A stretch of 64,000 nt of DNA from Spizellomyces punctatus DAOM BR117 (Eukaryota; Chytridiomycota; Chytridiomycetes; Spizellomycetales; Spizellomycetaceae), in the NCBI RefSeq assembly GCF_000182565.1, contig NW_015971546.1, positions 543,407-607,406 of the forward strand, in the 5' to 3' direction. Shown here in pieces: positions 32,260-44,800 of the stretch. Made by a program: the position numbers and the translations under genes. The notes beneath the pieces were generated by a model. The model was given only the letters and a program-made list of their open reading frames with translations, made no database searches and was not told where the DNA came from. Position 1 is the stretch's first letter, and each line of letters begins with the position of its first letter.

Positions 32260-35200
32260 TCACTTAAAATGGAATCCAGAGCTGCATGTGAAACGTTAGT
32301 GCATGAAATGATAAGAAGATTTTATTGACTCATACTTACCTCCACACTACAGCTTTGGACAGCTTTTCCTCCAGTTTCTCTCGGTTTGAATATCTATAAA
32401 GACATATTTGATTGAAGCAAGTGTGTGATATTGGCAGGTTTTCCGAGTCCTAATAGATGGATGATAAAATTCGAGGTAATGAATTAGGCTATCCATGAAC
32501 AGCATATGATGTTGCCATTCTGCTACCTCGCCAAGACAGGACACTTTGAAAGCCATGTTCTGTATCCCTGTTGCCGGTATTCGATCGGTCCCTGTTACAA
32601 ATAGCAGGAGTTTTCTTTTCATCTCGGTGGGATACGCATTCACAATGTCCCAGAAATTGCGAACTGTTCGATCTGATGAGGTGAAACTGACACGAGCAGG
32701 ACATAAGATGAGATGCTCCAAAGGGAACGACCGGGTGATGCCCGTACCCTTCGTATTCAGTCACACCCTCGAGACCGTGAATATCAAGTTCTGTGCCGCC
32801 ACACACCATGAGTTCAATCTCCGCTGGGCGGAAGAGCGACAGGGCATTTCCGCCGCATACGTAGCCAAAGCCAGCTTTAAAGGCTGTAAACTGTGTCTCG
32901 ATCGAGTCATTGAGCACCCAGTTGACATATCTGTCGACGAACTCCTGTTTGTTGTCCTTCGTGACAGGTATCCTATCTCCATTGGGAACAAGCGGTACCT
33001 ATTTCCGCACGAGCATGAGATTGAAGTCACCATATCCTATATTATCAGTGGGGTTCACCTGCTTAACCTCGCCGAAGGCTTCATATTCTGCCACAAAGTC
33101 ACGGCAGAATACGGTCTCCACATCGTCACCATCGTATGACAGTAATTGTTCAAGACCTCTGCCCAAAGCAGGTCGCAACTTTTTCAGGTCTTCCAAACCA
33201 CAAACATGGCCAAGAAGTTTTTTATAGCACGCCGGTGGAAAGTGAACCTGTTTTCACCATTTGTGTTGAGCATTTATGGACATCATGAACCAAAGACACT
33301 GCAGTCCTACATCCAAGATGTTGGAGTTATGTATCGCCAGGCCAATGATTGTTCCTACGAGTCGAAACTCTTCGGTATTCTCAAACGATGCCGGGTTAAA
33401 CCAGCACAAATGGCTGTCGTCGTCAAATGTAAACATCCCATATTGCGGATCGAACAGATCCCGCACCAGTAGAAGAAACCACTCCTTAGTGAGGCCGCCA
33501 GCATCTACTCCGTCTTCGTCTGATGTGATATATAAATTCCATCGGTTGGCGTCATACAGTCTGCTGCGTTATGTGGCAATAAATATGACTTACTGACGAA
33601 CTCAATTCGCAGTTTTTTTTTCAGATCAAAATGTCGTGACTGCAATTGATTTAGAGAATCCTCTATTAAGGCACTTCTTCGAATGCGGAGCGACAAGAAT
33701 GGGTCCGTGACCAATCCGTGCAGGGCTGTGCGAAAGAAAGCCTCCTTGAATCTTGAATAGATGCGAGTCACTACTTTACGAATTAAACCCGTCGTTCAAA
33801 TGGTTGTACCTCTCTGCCATTTGCCGTTTGGCATCCGCTTCCATGATCTAGCCTTTGTCAACAAAGGTGAACCGGCAAAAACCATAGCTCAAAACTGGAT
33901 TACCTGCATTTTTCCCCCAAGCGAGACAAGAAATGGATATTGACAGAAAGCGAACGCACTGGAGAATTGTTCAATGATGTGGTGCTTCGAGTATCAACCT
34001 GACTAAGGCTACCAACCCGGTGCGATCACCTTGCCAAATTTGGAAATCTCTGTACAAGTTGATATAATCCACCACAGTATTGTAGAAATCGGCCATCGGT
34101 AGCTGCTCCGCACGATGGCCATTTGCCGCAGCTAGAGAAAAGAACGTCAACGATGTTCACACTTGTAGGTGCCCCATAGCGTCGAGAACTTACAGAGAAG
34201 AGCCATGACACGGGCTGCTGACCGCGTTGCCCAGTCTGAAGGATAGTTTTCTGTCATCCCTAACCCTCTCGATAAGAACTTCTTCCCGTGGCACTCTCCT
34301 AACAGCGCATACATACCCTCTTTCTGAGCTAACCGAAAGCTTATGAAATGATTGACCATTCCAACCCGTTTTTGAAAAACTGACAACGGGAGTCTATTTG
34401 GAATTGAACTTGAATATCTGCCACTCTATGATATTCATCCGAACCGGAGTGTACCGACCTTGCAAACCAGTTGACCACATAATGATGCAAGTCATTTGAA
34501 AGACAGGACGTCAGACCAAGGATACGTGCGAGAATGTCGTGATAATAATTGACCTCGACATTTGTGCCATGCGTCGAAAACATCGGGCACTGCAACGGTC
34601 ATATAGTCAGCCAGATGACTTCAATCTGAGTTCAGAAAACAAACCTCTAATAAAATCATCAGGAATCTGATATCTTCCTTTCGCACCAGTTGCCTGCTTA
34701 TGATACTCAGCCCATGACACTTTAGGTGCAAATTTATCATGTACAGTGCCAAAACTTAACCTGCCAGGTCGTCGGACAAGCTTATCAATGCCAACCATCA
34801 TGGCCCTTTGCAGCTTGGGTCCCTAAATCGACGTTTAACAACAAGATCTTTCTTCAGCTGCATCTCCTGCCAACAGTGACGAGGCTCACTTGTAACATTA
34901 TCAAGCGATATGCTTCTCGAACGTCAGTCAGTGCCACACCTGGTGTGTCCAGATTAGCTTCTGAATACTTAGCATATAGATTTAGCACTATTGATCAGTG
35001 AATATCCAACAACTCTGCGCGCGATGTTACATTCGAGAAGCTTTCGTTCAGCGCATAATATTTTGAAAAGCAGTCGTGGATGACAATCTCCGCATGAGCC
35101 TCATCAGTTTTGACATCGTTGAATAAGGTTTGAGCACTTTGAAGCGTCAGTGGTGCTGCAGAAGACGCCCCTAAATTCACAGTCGGTATAAAAAACCACA

Positions 35201-35374
35201 CAGCAGTGTAGAAGCAATGCGCATCACCATACCCTGTGCAAGTGGAAGAGGTGTCAGATCCGTTACACAGTCACAGACGGTGCAGCGAAAGCAAGATACA
35301 CTAGCAGGAAAACGGAGGAGGTTATAGCAGCACAAGCAGGTTGCCTTGCTTTCTTGTTGCTGAGTCGGTATCAT
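32260..35374 (-). CDS. HUL4: HUL4-type HECT E3 ubiquitin ligase
   Basis: Eighteen exons on the minus strand: 35374-35233, 35170-35031, 34967-34890, 34822-34761, 34693-34645, 34589-34459, 34393-34317, 34250-34194, 34131-34017, 33958-33904, 33847-33810, 33751-33594, 33519-33311, 33247-33059, 32998-32748, 32686-32527, 32449-32340 and 32281-32260; about 680 residues with phase kept throughout. The N-terminus has two CxxC pairs (CLCCYNLLRFP, CFRCTVCDC), as in fungal Hul4. The middle conserves NYYHDILARILGL and LHHYVVNWFAR. The HECT domain shows DGVDAGGLTKEWFLLLVRDL, HLCWFNPASFEN, VPLVPNGDRIPV, FRPAEIELMVCG and the catalytic cysteine in PISHTCFNQICLYRY. HECT ligases take ubiquitin from an E2 as a thioester before passing it to the target. 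Donors include GTTAAG, GTTTGT and GTTGGT. The last exon is only 22 bases. Confidence 0.9.
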
Positions 35375-35913
35375 GGGAAGGGTTGGGCATGGGGAATGGA
35401 ATTGGGAGCCGGAGGAGTTTGAATGGCGAGTGCTGGGTGAGTCATCACGGCTGTGCCATTTCTAGTCACATGACTCTACGGTACGAGCGACAAAACAGGA
35501 CCAGCCTTGCGTGCCGACACAGTTCTTCCTCTCTCATTTGCGGTACATCCATCCATCCATCTTAGGTATTTATCAAGTCCGCTGTGCTTCGTAGGTTATG
35601 CATGTTGTGTGCATCCATCCTTCCGGCGAGAAACCGATTTCGGTGTTTGCGCGATGATCGTTGTGGGGCGAAGGAGGAGATGGATACACATGGGATAGAA
35701 CATGGCACCGGATGGGGGGGAATTGGACAATAATGTCGGGAGATAAGAATTGGGGAAGCACAAGCTTAGAAGCAAGCCTGCTGCCTGTGTAGTGTGGGGA
35801 AGGGGGAGACAGCTGGGCAGATGATTCCGCGAGTTCACGGGGTTGTGAATTGATTGCTTTCAGTTCACTCACCCCGATATCGTTTCCGTTACCTTGTTCT
35901 CTAGACAATCAAG
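35375..35913. other. Divergent promoter of HUL4 and RPS10
   Basis: About 540 bases between two start codons on opposite strands. It has a (CATC)n microsatellite near 35548-35562 and a GTCACATGAC box near 35466. No coding frame with a recognisable domain is present. Confidence 0.5.
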
Positions 35914-36597
35914 ATGTTGATTCCGAAGAACAACCGCAAGAAGGTACTTGCTTCTATTTTGCTGATACTTGAGTTGTGTCTGATTTTGTCCAATTATCGC
36001 GGTTAGATCTACCAGTACCTCTTCCAGGAGGGAGTTATGGTGGCGAAGAAGGACTTCAACGCTCCTAAGCACCAGGACGTCGATGTCCCGAACCTTCAGG
36101 TCATCAAGGCCCTACAAAGCATGGCCTCCCGTGGTTATGTAGCCACCCGGTTCTCGTGGCAGTACTACTACTACTACTTGACCAACGAAGGTATTGAGTA
36201 CCTCCGTGAGTACTTGCACCTTCCCCCTGAGATCGTGCCCCGTACCTTCATCAAGACCACCAAGAGCGGTCCCCGCCCCGGTCGTCCTGGTATGTCGTCC
36301 TCCATTTGATCATTTTGAATATCTTCTCTAAACACCTAACCGATCCCGCAGAGGGTGACCGTCCTCCTCGCGGAGATGGTGAGCGCTTCAGGCCCCGTGG
36401 TGACGGTGAACGCGAATACCGTCGCCGCGACGACCGTCCTGGTGAAAAGAAGGAAGGAGCTGCTGGTGATTGGAGGCCGGAATTCGTAAGTGCTGGCAAA
36501 GATGCCTCTGATCAATGTCTTTTTTAAAACATGCTCATCGCGTTGTCATGTGTAGCGTGGTGGTGTTGGTCGTGGCGGCCCCCGTCCCGCTCAGTAA
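35914..36597 (+). CDS. RPS10: Ribosomal protein eS10
   Basis: Four exons, 35914-35943, 36007-36289, 36352-36485 and 36556-36597, encode 162 residues. The sequence is a typical eS10: [19 protein letters not shown] at the start, [19 protein letters not shown], the aromatic [19 protein letters not shown], then a basic RGG-type tail ([19 protein letters not shown], ending [13 protein letters not shown]). eS10 sits on the 40S head near the mRNA entry region. Three introns in a 160-codon ribosomal gene, with a first exon of only ten codons, fit the intron-rich habit of this genome. Confidence 0.97.
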
Positions 36598-37261
36598 GCC
36601 GCCCAAGCCTTGCAAGGAGAGGGCACTGTAGATATGGAGCCAACTTGTTTGGGAACCATTTACCTGTATCAATATAGATGCACCGCATCCTCACTTTATG
36701 CTTTGATGACTTGAAATGTGCGACCCAACGCTTTAAGTCTAATGCAAATCCTGCCATTGATTTGCTGATGTGCACAGAATTGGTCCCACGATTTCCAAAG
36801 TTTCTCTCCCGGAAAACATTCAGCAGATGATGTGTGCATAGTTTGCCTAATGGAAACAGCCCAGACCCCCTTCCGGGACCATATTCAATCACACTAATCA
36901 CGCTTTCAGGCTGCACCCGTGTTGACCGCCTCCAAAGCACCTGCCCTAAGGAGTGTATCGGTACAACTCACATCAATGTCTGCATTGGACAAATGGATAT
37001 GAGTGTAAATAGGTGGCATGTGAAGTACAGTACCAAGCAAAATGATATAATTCACATCAAACTACTGTGCTTGTCCGGTGCATACATCGATACGACTTGC
37101 GTATACAAAAGCTACTGGAAACGTTCGACGGCTGGAACGTATCCTAACAGTATGTATAACAACTTCATAAACAACTCTAGTCACAAACAAGAATGTACGG
37201 ATGTAGGCGAAATCTTATTATTATTGATGACGCTGTAATATACACCGCCATAACAATGATC
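36598..37261. other. Intergenic, no gene seen
   Basis: About 660 bases between the converging RPS10 and RPL15 genes. Both 3' untranslated regions must lie here. I see no conserved coding sequence. Confidence 0.5.
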
Positions 37262-38191
37262 TTAACGGTAGCGACGGAGAGACAAAGTGTTGCGACGGAG
37301 CCAGCTGGCGTAGCGACCACCACCCCTGACTTTGTTGTGCAAGTGGCCCTTGCCAATGCCACGATTCTTCTTGCCAATAGCAGTGAGACCGCGAGACTCA
37401 CGGTGCTTGTGCACGGGCTTCACGATCCAGTTGATGCGGGGATCGCGACGGATGGCCTTGTGCTGGGGGTCCACCAGGATAACCTCGAAGAACTTGTAGG
37501 TAGCGTCCTGCACAACACATGTTAAATACAATCAAGTACAGAAACTCACCCGCCAATTACCTGGTTCACCCAGTACGAGTTCAAAACGCGCAAGTTAGGG
37601 CACTTGCGACCGACGCGTTCTTCCGCCGTAGCACGAGCTGCTCGCTGGTACTTGAGCTCACTGATACCCTGGCTAGCGGGCTTACCATAAACCTGGCCCT
37701 TAGGTGCAAGCCTCTTACGGTTACCGCGGCGAACTCGGATGCGGTAGATGACATAGCCCTGCTTGGCCTTGTATCCCAAGCGACGAGCCTTGTCCGGGCG
37801 GGAGGGACGGGATGCCCGGTGGATGACATTCAATTGCCGGTATTCCCAACAGCGGACGCGGAGAAGGAACCGGAGAACATCCGATTGCTTCTTCTTGTAC
37901 AGCTCTTCGAGATACTGTAAAATGACTATGTCAGAAGGAAGATGTCGACAATATTGCATGCATTATTAGATTACCTTGTAAGCTATGGTGAAGGATCAAA
38001 GTTGCAAAGGATATTTCATATAGGAACGAGCAGGGAAGAGAACAGCATTAATGGTCAGGGCCCCAAAAAGGTCATCAATCTGGCCACATTAACACCCTCT
38101 ATGTGGTGCACTCATTCCCAGTAATACAGGGAACGGGCGTGTGGCCGATCTATAAAAGGAGCACAGGACATGCCAACTACTAACCACCCAT
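37262..38191 (-). CDS. RPL15: Ribosomal protein eL15, with an 8-base micro-exon
   Basis: Coding exons on the minus strand are 38191-38185 (ATGGGTG), 37982-37975 (8 bases), 37914-37561 and 37507-37262, making 204 residues, the usual eL15 length. The protein reads [60 protein letters not shown] and NTLSLRRYR. The conserved MGAYKY start can only be built by joining ATGGGTG, CTTACAAG and TATCTC, so the 8-base exon is well supported. A further non-coding first exon probably ends near 38520 (GTGAGT donor), with the leader exon 38204-38185 after a TTTTCCAG acceptor. The intron after ATGGGTG starts GTTAGT and is about 200 bases, long for this genome. eL15 is a core 60S protein. Confidence 0.96.
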
Positions 38192-38621
38192 TTCGAATTA
38201 TCTACTGGAAAAAGTTAAAAAAGGGGAAATATTGGGTTAGTGACTGCCAGCTCAAAAACACACTGAAGGCACCAGGGTAGACACTGGAGAACAATTCTTT
38301 CCGTCCATCTCTTCCTCCGCCCATTGAAGTCAACCTCGTGCGATCCTTGTAATGTCTTTCGGAAAAGACCCATTTCTTGCGCTGACACATGCGCACCCAC
38401 ATTCTTCCCCATGACACCAACCCTCTGTCCTGTCACCAGCCCTACCGAGTCCAACCCGATCACGCACAAATGCCAACAGATGGATGGATGGATGGATGAA
38501 TGAACCTTGCAATACTCACCTCCAAGACGTCGGTGGAACGCTGACGACTATTTGGATCTGCTCTCGAGAAGGAAGGAAGACGGGTCTCACCAAAGCTGAA
38601 TTTCAGTTGGCACGGTTATGT

Positions 38622-38642
38622 CACGTGTAACTATATCACGTG
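38622..38642. promoter_or_regulatory. Two CACGTG boxes between RPL15 and RGP1
   Basis: TCACGTG occurs at 38621-38627 and again at 38636-38642. The pair lies just upstream of the predicted RPL15 leader exon and about 190 bases before the RGP1 start. The motif matches sites of Cbf1/bHLH factors. Confidence 0.45.
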
Positions 38643-38827
38643 CCATAGTCCAAAGGCGCGAGAGCGCTTCGGCCGGGAGCACCACACGTTCAACCGTGCT
38701 CATGCAGCAGAGCAGTGAACGTTAAGGGAGCCGACTCGGGAGAACATAGTTGAAATACTTCTTGAAGCTCGCGTGCAATGTGGCGACTCTGATTATTTCA
38801 TAGATATTGAGCCCGGCGTCATATCCT

Positions 38828-41548
38828 ATGGTGGTCCTTCTGACGGTTAACTTGGGCGACCCCACGAACGCCCGAGGGAGTGACGGCATCTTCTTCTCAG
38901 GAGAAAGATTCACATGTAGCTTGACGTTCTCAAACGTAGTATCCTCACCAACATCGCGTTACGGTTCTGAAAGTACCGACCCGAAGCGGAATGAATCTGA
39001 TGGGGAGCACAGTCAGACTCTGACTGCGTACAGCCCAACCACAAGAAGTCCCAACTCGTCCTTATCGGAAACGGGGTCCGACGGCGTTCACGCATTCTCA
39101 GAAGTACCCCAGTCACATTCTGACACAGTGAGCAGCGGTTTGGAGGCTGTCAAAGAAGAAGGAGATGGCGGTCGAGTGAACGCTCCAAGGCCGGATACAG
39201 GTTCCAGGCCACCACCGAGGGGCGCTGGCTCAGGCCTTCGACTATCTCGACCAAAGCACGTAGTCTCTCGTGGACCGCTAAGCGCTGGAGGTAATGGCAC
39301 TCGGAATGCGTCTCTTGAAAGCATGACTTTCAGTCAACTGCTTCGGAAGTCTATTTCTTTGTCATCCTTGCGATCTGCGGTCGGCTCTACGCTGGGTCTT
39401 CTTGGATCTAGTGCTGAACATGACCTATCTCAATATCCACAAAGGCGAGGGCACATGCAAGTCATTCGACAATTGCAGCCGGCCGAACCTCCGCGTGCCC
39501 TACGGACTACCGGAGCTCCCCGTGCCCCTCTACCCTCGAGTTTACATGCATCACCCCCGTCTTCACCAGCACCTCTCTCCCCTGTAACCATACCACCGCA
39601 AATTGAAGTACGCGGTGCGAATAGGATATCCCTGCATACTGTTTCCATGCACAGTCCGAGTAGTCCAGGCTCCTCCACGTCGGACTTGCATTCGGCTCCC
39701 GGTACCGCGCATGTACAGCAGCGTTTCAGCAGCAGTTACGGCGATCTCACTAAACAATATCCTCCTCTTCCTCGGAATTCCTTCGACACATGGCATTCAA
39801 CCAGAGGCTCTGCTCCATCCCCAATGGGGTCCAAACCGGAGTCTATTACCTGGGCTTATGTGCAGATGACTGGACATTTTTCTGTGGACCCAGCATTCAT
39901 AAAAGCCAGCGCATTCGAAGCTCTCAAGTCGAAAGTCATGTACCGCTCTGCCGCAGTTACTGGAGGGGGCGTAGGGGGTGGCGGAACATTGGGTATCAGC
40001 TCCACTACAAGCTCGCCGAATGATCGGTCTGCAGGTATACTTATAGACGCTGACCAGCGGAACTCCCTGACATCCCAATTTAATCACGTATACACTTGGC
40101 AGAGACCAAAAACCTACCCTTGTACAGCACGCCACCGTCTATTCTCTTTACAGACTTGTCTCTGGCACCAGGCGAAAGTAAAACATGTGCGCAGTGGATG
40201 TGAGCCAAGATGCTCTTTGCGGCGTTCGCCGGTTTCGAACGCGGTCAATACTTACTGACTCGCGAATTTTTGTATTCATAGATAAGTACGAAATTCTGCT
40301 GCCCGCGAATTTGCCACCATCTCATAGAGGCAAAGCGATCCGTTTCTCCTATAAACTCATTGTTGGAATTCAACGAGGCGGTATTGCGCACAGATCCCAG
40401 GTTATCCAATTGCCGTTCCGAGTTTTCAGTCAAGTTCATGGTGAGTGTGCTTTGTGATTCAGCTTGTGTGGAGTTCGAGAGTGGAAACTAAAATCCGGCG
40501 CTCGGATGACAATATAGATGATGGCTCTCGGCCGATATACGAAATAGCAAACCCAGTCGTTATAAATAAAGATGAGGCGGTTGTTTCTACCGAGACGGTG
40601 CATCATGCTCTGCCCCCGACGTTGTTGACCCTGGACCGAATAGGTCCGTTGTCCTTTGATTGCATCTGGTGAAAGTGTACCGGTACTGGTGGTATTTACC
40701 AAACTCATAGATAACCGCAGGGCGACAGTCCGACCCCGCTCAAAGACGAAGTCGCTTCTGGAGAAGGACGACATTGTAGATTGCATGGCGCGAACCATAA
40801 ACCTCTGCCAGCATACTAAGAAAGGTGTAGCTTGAACGTGCGAATTTGAATCTTGAAATGGACAATTGGAAGTACTAAATATTACGCCAGTATCATATGA
40901 CATATGCAAGAATAACGAACATGTCGCACAACTAATCCTCCCTCGGAATGTTTATCGTTTGGGAGAAACCGTGATGGGGATGCTGGACTTTAGCAATAGC
41001 TCAATACCATGTTACCAGGTGGGTTCGGTTAATTTGCTCGGTTTTCCACTAACACATTAACCCAATTGTTCCTGTAGCTGTCTGCCTTCCTGGAGAACAA
41101 TGAGCATATTGAAGAACCCTTTGCAGTACGATCAAATGAGCAGTCCTCGCGGCTCACACGACGTGTGTACGCCGAGCATCACAGATATTCTCTCAACACC
41201 CAGCGCGCACACATCGAACTCTTCCTGCCCGTAAGCTGCAGTCCTGAATTCCAAACATCAGCAGGTAAACTTTGTAGCCTGTCATGATAGTGTTGAAGTT
41301 GTATTACTGTGATTTTGTAACGTTATTTCGCTTGTTTAGTGTCGGTCCAGTGGTGCTTACGATTGGAATTCATCACTGGTTCAAATACTCGCCTTCATCT
41401 GCGTGCTTCGAACGATGTCCACTTCGCGCACATGCATGCCAATCCCACTGCAGCCGTAGAAGCGTTCGACTGTGTGATTCCCTTACGAGTTTACGGTGCA
41501 AAGACCGCACGGACTACCCAGAGTATGCAGCTTTTTGAAATACCATGA
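38828..41548 (+). CDS. RGP1: Rgp1, arrestin-like subunit of the Ric1-Rgp1 Rab GEF
   Basis: Eight exons, 38828-40034, 40103-40186, 40282-40440, 40518-40643, 40711-40824, 40891-41018, 41078-41264 and 41340-41548, give about 737 residues. Conserved blocks: an N-terminal beta sandwich (LTVNLGDPTNARG, IFFSGERFTCSLTF); YSTPPSILFTDLSLAPGES; LPPSHRGKAIRFSYKLIVGI; SQVIQLPFRVF; RPIYEIANPVVINKDEA; VSYDICKNNEHVAQL; and a C-terminal VQWCLRLEFIT / FDCVIPLRVYG. Rgp1 with Ric1 activates the Rab Ypt6/RAB6 at the Golgi. The long first exon includes about 330 low-complexity Ser/Pro residues inserted in the N-terminal domain. The exon 4/5 junction has two workable solutions (40643 to 40711, or 40668 to 40721); both keep the frame. 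Confidence 0.88.
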
Positions 41549-41845
41549 TTTAAATGGAATAAATTATACCAATATCCGCGCATGTGCACCTCACATGGCA
41601 TTTTCGTTTGCAACGCCTATAGACTTATTCACCCTTCAAGCATAGCAGGAACAATGCAGCCCGGGTTTTGATGGCATGGCCTACAGTCTTTGTTGCAACC
41701 ACAATAGACCAGTTCAAACCGCCGGTAGCTAGTCTACTACGAGTTGTATTATGTAAGCATGCGTCACGTGCAGTAATTGAAATGAAGAGCACAGCCACCA
41801 TATCTAAGTTCTTGGGAGGGTCGTGGGAAAGTTGCCTGCCGGGAC

Positions 41846-44800
41846 ATGCCAGAACTACACCCGCTTCACCACTATCGTATATATCGAGTTGTGGAGCTCT
41901 TACATGGGAATAGGGATGGTGCGTTTCTCTCCAGTGGTTATGATGGTAGCTGCGCAGAGAGTGCATGGCCGCTGTTGGTTGGGCAATTCGTCACAAAGCG
42001 GGTTGCCGAGGCGACATATCCTCAAAACGGACTATCTCAGTCTCCGGCAGCTATTTGCTTCTGTGACAGTACTGGTGCGGTCCCCTGCGAACTGGTGTCC
42101 TTTGATATGTCCTGGCTCGGACGTGATTGTTGTTTAAAAGGCTGGAACGTCGTTCCGATATTTTCAGCGCCCAAAACGGTGAATGAACGTCCAGACAGGG
42201 ATGAGCTAGTTCCTCTCAGTAATGCAGTGGATTGCACATACTCGTCTTCTTATTTGGAGGTTACGACAAAGCCGTACTTGCTTCCTGCGAATCACTTTTT
42301 GACAACGTGCTGGTCATATTCATTTACAAGCATCGAATGTGATATTTTAGCCGAAGCTTCAAATGCAGAAGGGATTTTCGTCAGTGAAAATCCATCAAGG
42401 TCGGTCGATGAGAATGGAGGAAGAGAGAAGACTGGTCACAAGCCAGATGTTCAGGACGCTGCGGAGCCAGATTACAATCGAACTAAATCCAACATCGTGT
42501 CTGTCGAGGGGGTGGTTCGCGCTCGCAGCGTATTGAATATTGGAGATCGTCAAACATCCTTTTTTGTGGAACTGACCTGTGATAGACTACTGAATGCTAT
42601 GGGAAAACAGCTGACACTATTGGAGACTGGAGAGGAAACACAAATCCCAGCTGATCTGCAAGCGATCGTTACTGTTTTCGTACTTTACAGAGAGCCCAAG
42701 GAATCTTTGAAGGACATATTACCCTATTACGAGAGCACTCGGATTGGCTGTCGGTATCTGCTGGTCGGATTACAAGCGGCGGCCGTCAAGTTCGATCAGG
42801 CAAACGGAACATCTCGGAAAAAGAAGATCCTTTTGTTTTCGTTATCCAGCTCGAAGATGATATTTCTGGACTCATTTACCTCTTCTCGACCCACATCCCC
42901 GCAAAAGTACCCATTTCGTCCCTTCCCTCTATCTCCATCTTCAGTTCCACGTGCCAGCGTGCAACCAGCCTGTTCAGAGTTTTCTCCCAGCATATGTCAG
43001 ACATACCTTCTCTCGTACGTGGGCCACATCGCAAGGATTCTTGATGTAGGTGCCGGGATATATGAGCTCGACGGGAAGAATCTGCTCTACACTACCTTCT
43101 ACTATCTACCTGGTTCGGGAAGAGGTTTTCGGGTCGGAGCGCAGATTGAACTTCACAACGTACACATGGTTGTCGGTAATGTCCATCTGCCGCGCTTGCC
43201 GTACGACTCAGATACGGGTCAACCAAAGCAAGCGATCTTTCTTGCCTGTCCGTGCTCGACGCTGACCATCCGTGCTTTCTCTACGAGCAATATCCCATGC
43301 TTCGTGTGTCCCATTAAACAGCGTACAGATATTTTGGAGAAATTGCGAGGCTTCAATGTCCCTGACATGCTTCTTTTTAAGAAATTACAGAAGCACTTGC
43401 GGAGTTTAACTTTCGCGGGAGCTATAGACAGTCTCGAGGGGATAGTAGGTGACTTGCAGTGGAGCAGGGCCCAAGTGATCAATCTGCTGATGCAATTCGG
43501 ATATACCCCATTTGAACCCAGTCTTCAAAATATTCTGCTGAATCATGGCGACAACTGTAGGCTGGCGAACTGGCGATATCCGATTCCGGACGTCGTATCC
43601 ATTGCGCATCTCCGCGAGGCTCCAGAGGTGGTAGAATTTGTTGCGAAGACATCTTATCAAAGAACTATGGGATGGGGCTATAGACGATTTGATCAAGTTG
43701 AGCTGAAGATGGAACGTTCTTGGCTGATTGGTTGGTTAGTCGGAGATGACACCGGGAACCTTCAGCTTCGCGATCGGTCCGGGAAGATACTAGTGGTGGT
43801 GGACTCGGGTAACCGTATCATCGATGTGGACGATCTGGGACAACTTTGGGCCATCAAAAACTTCCATCTAGTCGTGGAAACCTTCGGCCCTTCCACGCCA
43901 GTCAAGGTCTACTTGAACATTTGTCTCTCCACCGCTCACTGTATTGGACAGCCAAGTTCTCATGGTGCGACTTCACCCCGTGAAACGTTCGCGCCGACGG
44001 ATATGCTCTTTGTCTGGCATCATTCTCCCCTGCCCACAGCTCACATAAGTACTGACGGAGGCGTGGTACCTACGGTGGTAATCCAGGGAGCTTCGTTTCA
44101 GGTGGCCATGGATCGACTGAAATGCTGCCGCACAACCTATGTCGAATTTTCTAATTGTGGGTCAGTGATTACCAAGGCACTCAGCCCCGATCAAGTGTAT
44201 CTCATTCGTGACGCTGAAAATGTTGATCAGGACCAAGAAAATGTGGGCGCCACTTTCAATACTCCGCTATACCTTCGATTTGCGAAAGGAACACGTCTAA
44301 AGAAGGCAGTTGTAGGAAACGCAACCACCTGTCATGCAGACACAGCTAGTGATGGTGTTCATCCGTCATTTTCGCTCCCTGATAGTGATATCGAGCAACT
44401 AAACAGGGCACGATACAGTGAGACATATAGAAGCGTGGGTGCGTTAGTGAGCCGTCACCTAGATATGCACGGCGATCCAGATGACCTTTGTGACTATTTG
44501 GTCTGCATGGAAGGCATCATTCAGCTGAAAGAGCTTCGGGAAGCTGCTCCAGATGAGGTCATAAATTTGCGGCTCGCACTGGAACTTTTTGAGAAACACA
44601 CGATCGGGACAGCAAGGCATGACCGGATCCTTTTTCTTCGTGTACAGGATCCCGAGACATTTGACACCATTGATGTGTATCTGGATCTTCGCCGACACAC
44701 CTTCCCACTCGGTCTGCTCCCAGGTAGTTTCGTGCGATTTCGAAAACTAGCGATCCGGCTATCCAACAATGGATCAATATATGGCCAATCTATTGCCGAA

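Noticed and set aside
38477..38505. (TGGA)n microsatellite as a functional element
   Set aside because: Short simple repeat in the RPL15 leader intron; a similar run before RPS10 suggests a common simple repeat, with no evidence of function.
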